In this document: one piece after another, positions 42,701 to 57,700 of the stretch | How positions within the stretch are numbered: the first letter of the stretch is position 1 | Layout of the letters: every line of letters starts with the position of its first letter | Origin: Aradus depressus | Lineage: Eukaryota; Arthropoda; Insecta; Hemiptera; Aradidae | DNA: 64,000 bases | Assembly: GCA_963662175.1 (NCBI GenBank) | Contig: OY759225.1 | Coordinates: 12,517,601 to 12,581,600 of the forward strand | Reading direction: 5' to 3' | Program-made: the position numbers and the translations under genes | Notes under the pieces: generated by a model | Seen by the model: the letters and a program-made list of their open reading frames with translations, nothing else | Told to the model about the DNA's origin: nothing | Database searches by the model: none

Positions 42701-45700
42701 GTTGAGCCTGGAGTCTGACCTGCTCCTCAGATTCTCCAGAGAGCCAGTGTTTCCCCCGGGCCACCAACCCTTGATCAAAAGCCACCTCGTCCAGAGCTTC
42801 GTTTACACCGAAGTTGTCGTCTCGGGTCAGTCGGCGGTGCACCTACACAGACAATATCGTCCTCCTTATGGGCTGGTATATCAATAGTTTGCTCATATAT
42901 CAAAAGTTTGCTCATATATCAATAAGTAGCTGATGTAGGAGTTTGCTGATATATCAATAGTTTCCTGATAAATCAATAGTTTGCTAGTATATCAGTAGTT
43001 TGCTCATATATCAAAAGTTTCCTCATATATTAATAAGTAGCCGATGTATCAGGAGTTTGCTGATATATCAATAGTTTCCTGATAAATCAATAGTTTGCTA
43101 GTATATCAGTAGTTTGCTCATATATCAATAACTAGCTGATATATCAATAGCATACATAGTCATCAACCAACTTGGTAAAAATTAATCTTTGAATGCCAAA
43201 CACGAAATATAATAAATATATAAATATAATTCTATTGTGCTCTTCATGTCAACAAAATACCTTTAGATATAATCCCATTCGCGTCAAATCTCAAAGTAGA
43301 AAAATATAATTCCTAACTTTTGAAGTAAACTCATTTCATAGCTTATATATTATATACTAGCAGTAATACCCGGCGATGCCAGGGGAACTTTGACTTTTCT
43401 CACAATATCTCCTATAAGGCTATTCAGTTCCTCGACAGTACATTCATGATGTTATAATTTTCAATTATTCATACGGAATAAGGCTTATAGTCCTTCAACT
43501 GTAGTAACGCTAGCTTTGGAGCTAAAACTAATTTATTCAAAAAGATTTCTCATTAATCGTTGCAATGGTTTTCGAGTTACAAAGATTGCGTGAGTGGATG
43601 CTGGGATGGACCAGGGGTTGATTAAAAAATAGACCTTAACCTTCCGGTAGATAAAACTTATCTATTCAAAAAGATTCCTCATCAATCATTGCAGTGGTTT
43701 TTGAGTTACAAAGATTGCGTGGGTGGATGCTGGGATGGACCAGATATTGAGGTACTAATACGCCTATAACCTTCCACAGACGATGACGAACAAATTTATA
43801 AAAAAATTAATCAAATCCATCAAGACGTTCGTGAGTTATAGCGGTACAACGCACAGACATTTTCAGCTTTATATATATGATTATAATTGTTGTAGAAAAA
43901 TTTATCATATTATAAAAACGTGTGAACCTTCAAATATTATCTATATACTCCAATTCAATAAAATATAGTAAGTATTCACTATATTACACAATGTATAACG
44001 CATAGTAAAATTTAAAAAAAATTAATAATAATAATAACACAGGAGAGTAAGCTAAAAGTAAATAAAATAAATATTATTCGATTCATTCTCTTACTCGTTT
44101 TTTTATTTTTTTTTAGAAGTTTTTTAGACATTTTTTTGGGGGACTAAGGAAGTTTTTCAGAAGATGGTGAACCTTCATGCGACCAGGGCGTTGAATATTT
44201 ACTAACGATAAATCTATAATATGTATATATCTTCTTTATATTCATTTGGTGTGGATATTAATGAAACGCATGTCGATATTAATTTTTCAGTCAAAATCAC
44301 ATCAGAACTAAGTTAGTGCATGTGATCGCTTCATTCCAAATTTCAAATTCATAGCTACAGTCGTATATGCAGGTAGAGAGCACACAACTTTCCAATCACA
44401 TACACACAGAGACAGACATAATCGCGGAGTATACATCTTACTCGTTATTAATACTGGTTATTTATTCTTTTTTTATAATTTTTTAAATATTAGACAAACT
44501 ATGAGATGTTATTTGACAACAACTCTATGAGAATTTCTGATATTTCAAAGTATCGATTGCCACCAGAACAAATTAGATCGGATAAATATTTTTCAAGAAA
44601 TCCTAAAATCCACGTTTTTTTGCAGTATTTTCGTTTAAACAGAAAAACGGCTGGACGGAATGTAATAAAATTTCTTTCGGATCATATTGACTTTGATACG
44701 CTTCGATTGGCACCAGAGCTGAGTCGATATCATTTTTTATTCGCAAGATTTCATGCAGATAAAATTGACTACTATTTTATGGACTTCCCTATATGTTGGG
44801 AAGTTAATAAGGTAGTTGAAATTTAGGATTCGGGCTCATGTCCACCAGAGCGACGAAAGAGCCCGGGCATGAGTCACAATAACTCACCATGAGTTCTAAA
44901 GTGCCATCCTCCAGACTGGAGCCTCCCTGTGATCTGTCTGTGATGAGGGTGAATCGTAGTTCTGGATTGTGGCTGTCCTCTATACTGATGTCAGACACGA
45001 CGGGGTAATAGTTGCCAGCCACTGACTCTTCGAGGTGTACAGTCCAGGAGTCTCGATGATTGCGTCTCCTCATTATCTGGGACCTTCCGTTCGAGTCTGT
45101 TCTGAATATTCCGTCGTTATCAATATCCAACGATGAGTATCGAACAATTACTTCTCTTCCAATTTCATCCCTGTTGGAATATAACAAAAAAAATATTAAA
45201 GAACAAAAGCCGTTGCTAGGTAAGGAGAATTCGACTACACTGCACCCTCATTATCCGCGAAGCGATGAATAACTACCTTCCCGCATTATCTGCTAGTCCC
45301 TACCCTTAATATCTGCGAGATGACATAAATGTAGAAATAGTGTGTATGTAGTACATACTTCCATTCGTAGAAGTAAAAATAAACAAGAGCGGGCTTCACT
45401 GCCGAACTCTGAGGGGCCACTGGGTGTTTGCACAAGTAACATTCCGAGAACAGTTCCCCACTGTTGTATTGGTTGCTATAACAAAGTCCTGTTATGGACA
45501 CACCATGCACGCTATAACATTGGTCGTATCATTATCCTAACTCAAATCTAAGGTCATTTTAAAATTGGAAATTTAACACAGAACATTTTTGATAAGAAAC
45601 CATTTTTCAATAGGACTAACCATTTTCGCGTAAATAAAGGAAACGTCTAAAAAAATGGTCCAAGAATCCACTCAGACGGATGAATACGAAGAAGGAGACC

Positions 45701-48700
45701 AACCAACAAAAAAGATCAACTTAAGGCTGATCACGAATTTTCTCAAAGCTAAGGACGAGTTGGCTCAAATGGCACTAGATTTTGACCCTGACTTGAACAG
45801 ATGTCCAGCTTTTCAGCATACCCTTGACACAGCTGTGGCACCTTACAAAGAACTGCAAAACACACTACGACAAGAAGCCCGGCAAAGTAAAATTACAACT
45901 TTTTTTTACGAAAGAAGTAAATTAATGTTCACGTTTTCTGTAAAGTTTCTTAAACATTAATTTCTTACACAAGTATTTTGCAGTTTTTGAATAAAATACA
46001 TACATATTATGTTGTACTTACAATAATTTATTCCCTCGTTTTTCCAGACCATCTTAGGCTATGGTCTGTTTAACTTTAGGAGTTGAATTTTTATCCGCGA
46101 AATAAAGTCGGGACGTATCCCCCGCGGATAATGAGGGCCCAGTTTGGCTGATTTTAATTAAATTTTTTTAAATATACATCTTAACTCACATCCCCGTATA
46201 CACGAATTAATCAACAAAAACAATCAACCGTTTGGACTAAAAATCAATAACTGATTTACATAGAGGCTTCTGAATCCTCATATTGAATTTTGTGTCGAGA
46301 TTTCACCGCAATTTCAAGTATGACACCCTGATTCCAAAAATTACTGTCTGTAAACACGATAACTCCCGATAGAATGAATGTATCGACACAACATTTTGTA
46401 TGTGTATCCGAAAATGCATAAAAACGATATTTATTAATTTTCAATTTAATTGCACAAAGGGAGGATGGGATTAGGGGGAGGCTTAACAAAAAAACTCTAA
46501 GCCCTTATAACAGCTGATGTAATGAATTTATCGACACAAAGTTTAATATAAGGATTTAGTAGCCCCTATGTAAGTCAACTACTGATTATTAGCCAAATCT
46601 TCGGTGATACACCGACTTTTGTTTTTCATTTTTGAAATCAGTGTTTTGCACAACATCAAATTCTAGTGAAAACTCAACATCGAATTTCTGACCAATTTAA
46701 ATAACGTCTCGTATACTTCATACAGCTGGGGGCAGTAAATATACCTAAATGGTTGAATAAACTCACTCTGCCAAGGGAATAGGTCCAACTAGCCATTCAA
46801 ACTCGACCACAGAGGAACCATCGTTCTTTATTCGGTACACTTGACTAATCCATTCGGTGAATTGTTGGTGAATTTCAGTCACCAGGGGACCTGCAACAGC
46901 AATCACACTATTTAAATTTAATTTCAGCTTCTATGGTTCACGTTTTTTTTTTTCTCTAAGGGATGCATATTAAGCCATAAATGTTATTTATTAAGAAGAC
47001 GAGAATATAATTGACAAATTGGATATTAAGACGAGTGTGAAAATAATTATTTTGACATTAAAAATGCTTTTGAAAATGCTCGAATGGGTAAAACATCAAT
47101 GTATAAAAAAATTAGTTTCAGGATTAAAATTTTGCACATAATATGGAAAACAGAAAAAAAAATTGCTTGATTTTTAACATCAATTATATCAGTTAATATA
47201 GTGCCTTAAAGGCCTCAAGCAAAAAAAGTCTATTGAAGTTGAGACGAAATGATAAAACAATAGTTTTTATATATAATTAAATATAATCACAATTGATGTA
47301 GAAGGAAATCGAGGTTTTGTCGTGTAAAAGAAAATTCAAAATTTGGCCAACGTTTCGAAAACTATTTATTTTATTCTTCAGGGCCTTATAATGACTTGAA
47401 TGGATGTGCGTTGTGATAACACAAACTCTCAACACCTTCACCACACACATCCACTCAAGTCATAATAAGGCCCTGAAGAAGAAAATAAATAGTTTCCGAA
47501 ACGTTGGCCAAATTTTGAATTTTCTTTTACACAACAGAACCTTGAATTCCTTCTACATTGAAAAGATACTGTCGACTCTATTAATCATTATAATCACAAT
47601 TGGGTCTAAAAACTTTCTATATTTATATCGAAGAAAAAAGACGTTTAGTATCATTGCCAGTCCCATGCATTTAACAGTAGTCAAAAAATTTATTCTAGTC
47701 GAGAAAGAGAAAAACCTACCCAGGCGCTGTTGTTCAAAAAGTGAGTGACAGCGCTCAAGGTGGAGTAATACAAAAGATGAGAACGTTATTAAACAGGCTA
47801 TTTTGTTTTCAATTGATTTATAAAAAACAAACAAATTCGGGAAACTTTAAGGCCATTGAAATGTATCATCCATCTTTTACTATATACGGAATATAATGTG
47901 AGCGTAGCTCAGTGGTATGCGAGCTTGCTTACTGAGCTCAAGATCTAGGGTTCGAGACTCAACCGAGGACCTGAGTTTTAATTTATAATATTTAATTTTA
48001 TCTGGGAGGTAAAAAAAAACTTAAGCACGCCGCGAACTTCGAATGGGACTTTAAGCGATTGTCCCGAGTCTGTACGATGTCAGGTACTCGTTAAAGACCC
48101 CTAGACATAGGTGAATAAAAATTTAGGGTAGGCAAAATTTAGAACTCCCATAGTAGAGTCGGGCTCATGTCCACCAGAGTGACGAAAGAGCGCTCTGGTA
48201 GTAGGCGATATGACCTCGTAGTTAAAGCCCGGGCATGAGTCACAATAACTAACTATAAATATTGTCCTGATATGTAAGGCTCTGTTTCTAGATGATCGAT
48301 AGTTGAGGTACCCTCTATTTCTAGAAAAAATGGTCTTCAAAATGAAGCATTATTTACCTAGACGGAGTTGAATTTGGTGCCAGGCGTAAAAACAGACTAT
48401 ACATAAAGATGAAATAATAAATAAAAGCATACCCTTAAAAATCTTTATTTTAGGAATCTCATGAATAGACTTGAAAGTGTGGGGCCTGAAGATATAAGCC
48501 CCAGAAGAGTGCTCTTCTGTCTGTGAATCAACTGGAAGATAGTATCCAAAACTCTGCTTCAACGTAATACTTGTCCCATTCAGGATCACACTCTTCAGTT
48601 GACCAGATCGATCGAGGTTAACAAGAGTCTGAAACAAAATATACATTTGAATATGTGTGGACATACAAAAATATTTTAGAAGGTAAGCAGGACCAAAATA

Positions 48701-51700
48701 TACATGAAGTATAGGGGAAGTTATGTAATCGGGGAAAAATTCGATGCGGAGTTTTCAATGGAATTTCATGTTTTCCGACCTCCTGATGCATGACTATGTG
48801 TGCCATGAACACGATTATTCCCGATAGAATGAATGTATTTTATATGTGTATCCAGAACCCTATAAAGACAACACCTGTAGATTTCAATCATTTTGGCCAC
48901 GGGAAATAGGAGGTTGGAGGGGAGACAACACAAAAACTCTAATAACTGCCAATATAATGAATGTATCGACACAAAAATTAGTATGATTCAGAAACCTGTA
49001 AGTCTTATATTATGGCTGATATTAGTGTTCTATACCAGGTACAGACAAACGATGTCAGGAGGGCTAGATAGGAAAAAGCTGGGGAAGCAACTTACGAATA
49101 CAAACCTTCCCATATCCAAGAGTGACAGGTTCTCCGGTGATAGAGACCTCCTCGGTGAGTTGGTCTAGTGAAGGGGAGTTCTGAGTCCGGGTGACATGGT
49201 AGCTCGAGAACCCTAACGGAGGTAGCTCTCTGGCCAAGAAGACCAGCTCCGCAGTAGCAGTACTGACTCGACCAGGGATACGGGCCACAGCATCAGGCAC
49301 TGGCAAGAGCTGCACAGTCAACTCCTTACCTAACAGAAAGCATAGTTCAATGTTTGGCGAGGAAAGTGGGAGGAGGACGAGCATGGGGGGTGAGAGATGT
49401 GGGAGGAGAACGAGCGTGGGGGTGAGGAAAGTGGGGGGAGGACGAGCGTGTGGGTGAGGAAAGTGGGGGGAGGACGAGCGTGAGAGTGAGGAAAGAGAGA
49501 TTTAGCTAAATAGGTGTGTTCTATTATTTGCTTGAATTTCCGTGGCGGTACGGTCCTAGTTAAACCAGAGCTTCCGTACCATTTCTATCCTCAGCCTGCC
49601 GTCTTCTCCTTCTAGCCTTCCAGCCGACGCAAGCGGGGATTTCCCTCGTGTGCGTCCCTCCAATATCCCCCTTGGGACTCTGTCTCTCAATCTTGAGCAC
49701 CCGTCCTTTGGATGAAACGCTAAGCGAGAGTCCTGAACCTGTATGATTTCAGTGTATAGTCGGGCTCATGTCCACGAGTCAATACAATACCCCTTCGGCC
49801 TGATGGGAAAGATGGGTACGACCAGCTGCGCCTTCCAGCCAAAGGAAATTAAAGAGATTAATAAAATCAAGTATATTGGTTCAAAATTCGAAAATTCTAT
49901 GCTTAGTTTTCAACGAAATTTCATATTTTCCGACGTCTGGATTACAAATATGAAGAAAAAAAAATGCTGTCTGTGGGTTTGTGAACTCGATAACTCCCGA
50001 TAGAACGAATGTATCAACACGAAATTTTAAATGTGTATCCAGAACCCTTTAGTTACGACATCTTATTGTTATTGCCAATTTTATATTTTTTTAACTGTAA
50101 ATTTCCCTTTTTCCACTCTCCTAAAAAAACGTTTGCCTTACTTACACTATTTAGCCTAGGAACAACCCATATAATAAATTCATTTAATACTGTTTAAGGA
50201 ACATCAAAGCGATTTAAAAAATACAAATTACATACCATTAGGATCATGAACTGTATATGAAGAGTTGAGGTGAGATATGGGGACCCTGACCAGATGATGG
50301 ACCGGCCGACTGAGAGGATTGTACAGAGTCAGGACAAACCTGTCTGAAGACTCAGTCTGAGGACAGGAGGTAATGTTCAAGAGTAGACATGAGGCAACCT
50401 GCGGCAAATCTGATGAACGGAACAATTCCCTGAAAACAAAAATAACATTATTAAATGTTTTTCTATTAAATATATCAAATTACTATATATTTACAGTAAA
50501 ATTCAATAACATTTGGACACTCATCAATACGGTATTTTCGGAAATAAAAGTAATGAAAATCCTACTGTGCAATTTTGAGTGCTAAGTGCTTAAGCACTTA
50601 ATACTAAATATATAACTATATAATATAAATCATAAAACTAACTTAATGGCAAGTTTAGAGATTTGATGGCACTGGTTCATGGCCGAGGACAGGATCCTAG
50701 CGTAGTCATGTGCTACGTACTCCTTCTCAGTTCCAGAGATTGCATCATGATGCTGCATTACACCAACAGCCTCTCTCAGTGCATCCAGGTTACCTGTGTC
50801 TCCAGTCAACAAACCTGATAAAGAGTGCAACTGCTTACACACCTGCAACAAACAACAAAACATTTATTTACTTTTGTAGTAAGAGATTCTCAATTTATAA
50901 TATATATATATTTATTCTAGTTTTTACAAACCAGCAGTCCTAGACTTTTTCAGGTAGAACTCCTACAGTATTCATAATTGATTTGCTGATCTTATTGTAA
51001 ACAATTTTTTCTTTCATAATGATCATTATATTCTTTTTGTAGAACATATTTTATGAGTAGACCTCTGTGTTATAATCTTTATCAATACACTAATTCAGAA
51101 GTGGGATATCTCAGAACTATTGATTTTTGAGAAAACGCATTTGAAAGTTTCGTTTGTGAAACATTGACACCTGAACTGTGAGACGACCTGTTTTGCACTC
51201 TGCCTGACGCTCTCACTGTGTTCCTTTCTATCACTAGAAAGGAGTAGTCTTCCTGAAATTACCCATCCAAAATTTGTGTTTTGCAGAATAGGTAAATTCG
51301 GCCCTAAGTGTAATTGCCCATGGCATAACATTTAGAAGAACACTTGCGCACCTACAAACATATCCACGGCTTGAGGCTCGTTGAATTGTGGATGCAGTTG
51401 CGTAGCTAGAGAATTTGGGCCCCAATGAGAGCCCCCTCCCCTGAATTTAATGTTTTACATTTAAAACATGAAAATTTACTACACATTACAGATTACAGGT
51501 GGAAAAAAGAAAAACTAGAAAAGTTTGAAATTAAAATTTTTTCTTTCTCGATTTCGCTGAAGCAAATACATCTATCAGTTTGCATGTTCATTAATCAATA
51601 AATTTTCCACTAATACACAAAACTACACTAAAAACCCAAAACTTGTTGACACACCGGCACGTGGTAAATTTCCTGTCGGGTGAATCCGGCCGTTTTTAAC

Positions 51701-54700
51701 TGTGACATCAACACAAACGCTTGAGACAAGCTGGGAAATAGCTTCCTGTACATCAACGCCATCTAGTGATTCGTGATTGAAGTAACTCCTAGTAGACTGT
51801 GCGCCCGCATTTTCTCACTTCCATTTCCAATCGAACATCTTCTGACTGGGTACAGACATGCAAAAATATGTGCCATTGCCATTGTGAATATTAAAAATAT
51901 GGATGATATTAATTTCATCATTAATTATTAGTCTAATTTTTTAACATTTGTTTCACAAAATTCAATATAAGCAATTTTTTCTCGGAGCCTCGACTTGCAA
52001 AGGGCCCCCCAAAGGCAAGGGCCCCAATGCGACCGCATTGTTTGCATTGGCATCGCTACGCCACTGGTTGGATGTTGTCCGGTATATTCCAGTTAGTAGT
52101 GTCAACGGAAACAGTCGGAAGTGGAAACGTTAATTTATTTAAAATCGAAAATTCCAATTGAAGACTATATGGAGAGAATCTGGACTGAATTGTGCCCTGA
52201 AGAGCCCTCCCGGTATTTATATTTGCATCTGTAATGCCATTAACAGTGCAATCTACCTTGTACTGAGGGATTCGTAAGAGCCTTGCCATTCGCTCAGACA
52301 CGAAGTTTGACTGTGACCCGGAGTCCAACAGAACTCTACAGAGTTGCTTCACTCCGGCTACATCAATGACATAGACTACTGCTGTTGCCAGTAGCACCGT
52401 ACTTTGTTGTCTGGAGGTCTGAGTCTGATGCAGTACGATCAGTCTCCTGAGAATTCTTCTTGTTCTTAGCTGGAACCTCATAGGAAGTTGTTGGTGGTGA
52501 GACTTGTGGTATGGGTTGCATCAACTTAGTTGGCACAATATGCAATAAGGTATTATGTTTTTTATTGCATTCCTTCCAACTGCCTGAAGAGTAATTTTCT
52601 ATTTATACACGTTTTTACCCTCTTTCATATTCTGAACTCGGACTGAAAATACAAAATTGAGAGCTTTAAATGTACATAACCTGTTATAGAATTTTCATTT
52701 TTTCCCAAATGTTTAGTTTCAAAAACATGATAATTTGAAATGTCTTAATACTGATCTATGAATTTGATGTTGTTTCATAAATGTAGTTACATTCCAATAA
52801 TATGAAACAGTTCCTACTTTTTAAGAAGCGAACGAAACTTTCAAATACGTTTTCTCAATAATTAATAGTTCTGAGATACCCCACTTCTGAATTAGTGTAT
52901 CGATAAAGGTTGTAACACAGAGGTCTACTCATAAAGTATGTTCTACAAAAGAATATTATAATCAATATAAAGACAAAATTGTTCACAATAAAGATCAGCA
53001 AATCAATTATCGATACTGATGAAGGGAGTTCTTTCTGAAAAGTCTATGATTGTTGAGTTGTAAAAACCAATGAATGAGAGAATGATTATTATAAAGCTGT
53101 GATAATATATATTATTTTTATATGCTTTAAAAACCTATAAAAATTCTCAATTTGTAATAAAATTCTAATAACTATTATTAATGTAGTACAAATACCTGTA
53201 AATAATTATTTCCAATCCTTTCAAATCTTTTAAGAGTCGATCTAGAAGAAAAATATCCAGTCCAAAACGTGTGATTATCACTGGAGTAAGGGAAAAAATC
53301 GTCTTCTTTTGTCGGAAAAGAAATATTTCTATTATTGACTGCCTTTAGGTAACAAGATGGAGTCGAATAGAAGGCGTGGTGTGTGGTAATATGAGAGTTT
53401 ATATACCTGAAAATAGATAACCAGCTGAATAAGTTCATGCAATCTGCAAAACCACATAAATAAAATTATATCTGGTTGCATAATTGTTCGAACATAGCAG
53501 CCACAATTTGTGAACTATTACTATCCTTTTTTTTTTTTTTTTTTTTTGGCCTTATGTACGATTCATAATAGCCATGTCTTTTTTAAAGGTATTTATCTAG
53601 TTTATTTACAACATCCATTGACAGGGAGTTCTATCTATGAAATAAAACTCACTCCCGGACAGGATTCAAACCCGCAAACCATGGTGAGACCATGCGACCA
53701 AAAAGTTCTAAGCTCTAGCCCGCACGGCCACCATTGTCCCCAATGTGAATTATTACTTGATCATGATGTAAAATTTTTTTTTTTTAATTACATGTCTTTG
53801 TATTCCATGAACATTATTGTGTCGTAATAATACATAATAGTATGTATATAAGTGTCTTAATAATGTAAATAATACATGTCCTTAATAATACACAAGAGAG
53901 TATTGAAGCCTTAATGTATAGAAACAATTATTGTAATTCAGTCTTAAATACTCAATACAGCCATTGTTGTAATACATTGTTTTAACAATGCACTACAGTA
54001 TGTATACATTGTTTTAATAATGCACTGCAGTGTGTATACCTACATTGATTTAATAATGCACTACAGTGTGTATACATTGTTTTAATAATGCACTACAATG
54101 TGTATAAAACACTACATAAGCCTTAATATATAGAAGGCATTGTTATAAAAATATGTAAAATATACTTCAACTCACTTTATCAATTTGTCCATACTATCAT
54201 AATTCATTTCAGCTCTTTTATAAGTAAAATCATCGCCCATAGTAACCAAAATGTGTCTCGTTCTGTACGATTCAGAATATTCATTCATTAATTTAATAAA
54301 TTCATGAGCCTGCAAAAGATGAATTAAGATTAGTATTGTATAATATAAGACCTGAAATTACAAAAAATAATATATCACGTAGCAGAAAAAAAAGAACGAC
54401 GGGGGGAAATGGGCATAAAAACAGTTCCGAAAATAAATTATAAAAGTGAAAAAAAAACGGTCAGAATAAAAAGTTCGCAATGAATTCAAGAGAAACATTG
54501 GAGTTCCTGGAATGCACTCATCTCATTATAAGGCGCAAACAGAAGCAAATTTAGAGAGAAAAATTTGGAAAAAGTGGGATTAATTTTTATTAATCGTCAG
54601 TTTACAAAAAAAAAAAAAGTCTAAAAAAAATTAAAATAGGTATGTACCTACATTACAGAGTCTATCCTTCAATAAAATACATAAAACTTACCTTTTCTTT

Positions 54701-57700
54701 AAGATTGTAGCCAGGATCATCCGGGTCATCGACAATTGGTTCATCAGAACAGTTGACGTCAAAACAAAAACCATTAGGTGAGCTGTACTGGTTATACAGA
54801 ATTCCCGTAAACAGTCTTTCATTATCTCCTAAACACCAAATTATATTATAAAAAAAAATAACAAATCATTTTAAAAAAACAGGTTTTTCAAAAATAAATC
54901 TTTTATTTAAACTACAGTAAACATAAGAGTAGAAAGTAAACGTTTTCTTTCCGCAGGCGATTGGTAGTGGGTGGGACTATTTTAAGTCATACAATAGGAG
55001 AACTTTCAGTTCATTTTTTAATGGTTTCATAGAAACACCTCCTTAAAATTTAGTTTAGTTTATTTTCGTTCATTTAATTTTAAAAGGGGACAATATTCTC
55101 AATTTAAATTACCTTCCAGTTCATTTGTTAATACTTAATCATAGAAACACCCTAAAATTCAGTATATTTTATTTTATCAGTTTATTTTTGTTCATTTAAT
55201 TTAAATACAAACAATATTCTTAATTTAAATTAACTTTTAGTTCATTTGTTAATGCTTCATCATAGGAACACCTCCTAAAAATTCAGTTTAGTTTATTTTT
55301 GTTCATTTAATTTCATTCAAGCAAGATCATGGGTCCAAAACACAGCCGAGGCACTTAGTTTATTTTATCTGGGAGGTAAAATAAACTTAAGCACGCCGTC
55401 CTTTGGATGGGATGTTAAGCGATGGTGCCGAGCCTGTACAATGCCAGGTACTCGTTAAAGACCCCTAGTCCTAGGTGAATAAAAATTTAGGGTAGGCAAA
55501 ATGTAAGACTCCCATAGTAAAGTCGGGCTCATGTCCATCAGAATGACGTAAAAGTGCGCTGGTAGTAGGCGATATTCTTATTTCAAATGAACTTTTACTT
55601 CATGTTTGAATTCTGAATCACAGACTTTATCACCTTTATGATAAAAACTAAAAACTAAAAGTCATTTCGTTTAGATGTGTTCTTTGCTCTTAATTTATTA
55701 ATTTTGGTCGAGATGAAGAAGAGTGACGAAGAAACAATTTCTTTTATTGAAATGTACCGTGATCGTCGTGGATTGTGGGACTCTGTCGTTCGGCACAGCA
55801 TAATGTTTACCAACGTTTCAGTTTGTTATTTTTTTTTATATGTTTTTAAATTTCAAGTTACTTTTCATATATTTTATTGCATTAATAGAAATGTTGTAGA
55901 TATTGAAATAAGAGTTGTGGAAAATTATTATTAAATAAAATTGATTAGTTTTATTATATCTAAGTCTTTATTAAAAAGACATTGGTGTCTGGGGTTACGA
56001 GCACAAAATCCGGATGTATTTTTCACCCATTGTTTCTAGTTTTCAAAATGGTATAATATTAATCGTATACTGACTTATTATAAAAGATAAATAATAAATA
56101 ATATATAATAATAGAAAATAGAAAATATAAAAAAATTATAAAAACCTGTTATATTAGAAGTATGCCAAATCATTTCCATGTGTTTGTGTTTTTTTCTAAG
56201 TTCTTTGTCTTCCCAGTCAATCCTGCCCAAAAAGAGTCCATCAAACCCGAGGCCAGCCATGATGGCTGCGTTCTCTCTGCTATGTCCGAATGGATCTATT
56301 TGCCATCCCACTCGGGGACGACCGCATCTTCCAAAAGTGTCTTCCAGTTTTCTACAGGACAAAATATAACAGAAAAAAAGTGTATTGTGTAATATGTATG
56401 AGCTAAATTAAGTCACACATAAAATTTCATGTCAGTTTTTCTGTTAAGCTTTCCCTTCAAACAATTTGACTGAAAATTAATAGATGTCGTAGTTGGAGGG
56501 TTCTGGGTTCACATATATAATTACGTGTCGATACATCATTCTATCAGGGAGTTATCAATTTTTATCGATATTTTTTATCATATTTGGAATCTAGAGTTTG
56601 GATAACATAAAATTCCGTTGAAAACTCCACATCGAATTTTTTGACCGATTACATAACATCCCCTATACTTGCTCCTATGCAGGGGAAGTAAAATAGAAAA
56701 TATACACTTTGATATAAGTTTTGATACTATTGTAAGTTTTATTATATTTTTTACCATAAATTACTTATTTTTTCTACAATATAAGTAATTTTTTTTTCTT
56801 CTCATTTCAATTGATTTCTTTTAATTAAATTCTGTGGAGAAATCTTGATCTGGGGCCGCGCGCGTTAGAATGTGGGGTCATGATCAACATACTAAATTAG
56901 AAATATAAACAATTATTAAATCTTAGATACTGATGTGATTATTTATAACAATAAAAATAAATAATATAAAATAAATGATAAATAATTCTAATAAATACAA
57001 ATTTATTTTTCATTTAATGTATATTTAAAAAAAAATACATTATTAAAGAAAAAAAATGTCATACCTGAATCCCCATGTAAATTCGTCAATAATATCCTGA
57101 TAGTAGGTGGTGGCCTCATCGTTCATGGCCCATGCACCACCTGCACATAGTACGTTGTAGTAAGTGTACAAAGTGGAGTATGCCTAATATGACCTTAAAA
57201 TATTGATAATGTGAACATGGATGAAGTAATGAGAAGTAATTATTTCACAGGTTGCATAGTAAAAATATAGTCTGACTCCTCGCAGATTCTATTGATGATG
57301 GGAGAAACATAAGAAACATCGTTGGGATAAAAACACTTCCGAAGAGTTTTTTTTTGAAAAATAGTTATCTTAATTTTTATTAAATTGAAAAATGTGTCTA
57401 CTTATTATAAACGTATCATATATTAATTTTGTTTATATACTCATATATTTTTAAGTATTTATTTGTTCAGTTTTTATTAATTTCATTTCACTTTTTGAAT
57501 AGTTTTGTTATTACTACTAATCATAGGTGTGTTAGACTCAAGTAGTTATAAATCTAATTTATAAGATATCTTAATGTATAAATTCTTTTGACGTATCCTA
57601 TTACTGTGTATTGGTTTAACGGAAATAAATTTATTATTATTATTAATATTAATTTCGAGGTTGCCCACATCAACAGGCAGTCTACAAAAGACATCATTTA

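Larger units (their letters stand above)
50938..53045. mobile_element. Inverted-arm element enclosing BEL/Pao sequence
   Basis: 50938-51160 and 52835-53045 are inverted copies of each other, diverged (for example ctaattcagaagtgggatat and atatc-type complement ccccacttctgaattag). BEL/Pao pol remnants lie between them, themselves interrupted by a hAT-like MITE. Three nested layers in intron 7. Confidence 0.7.
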
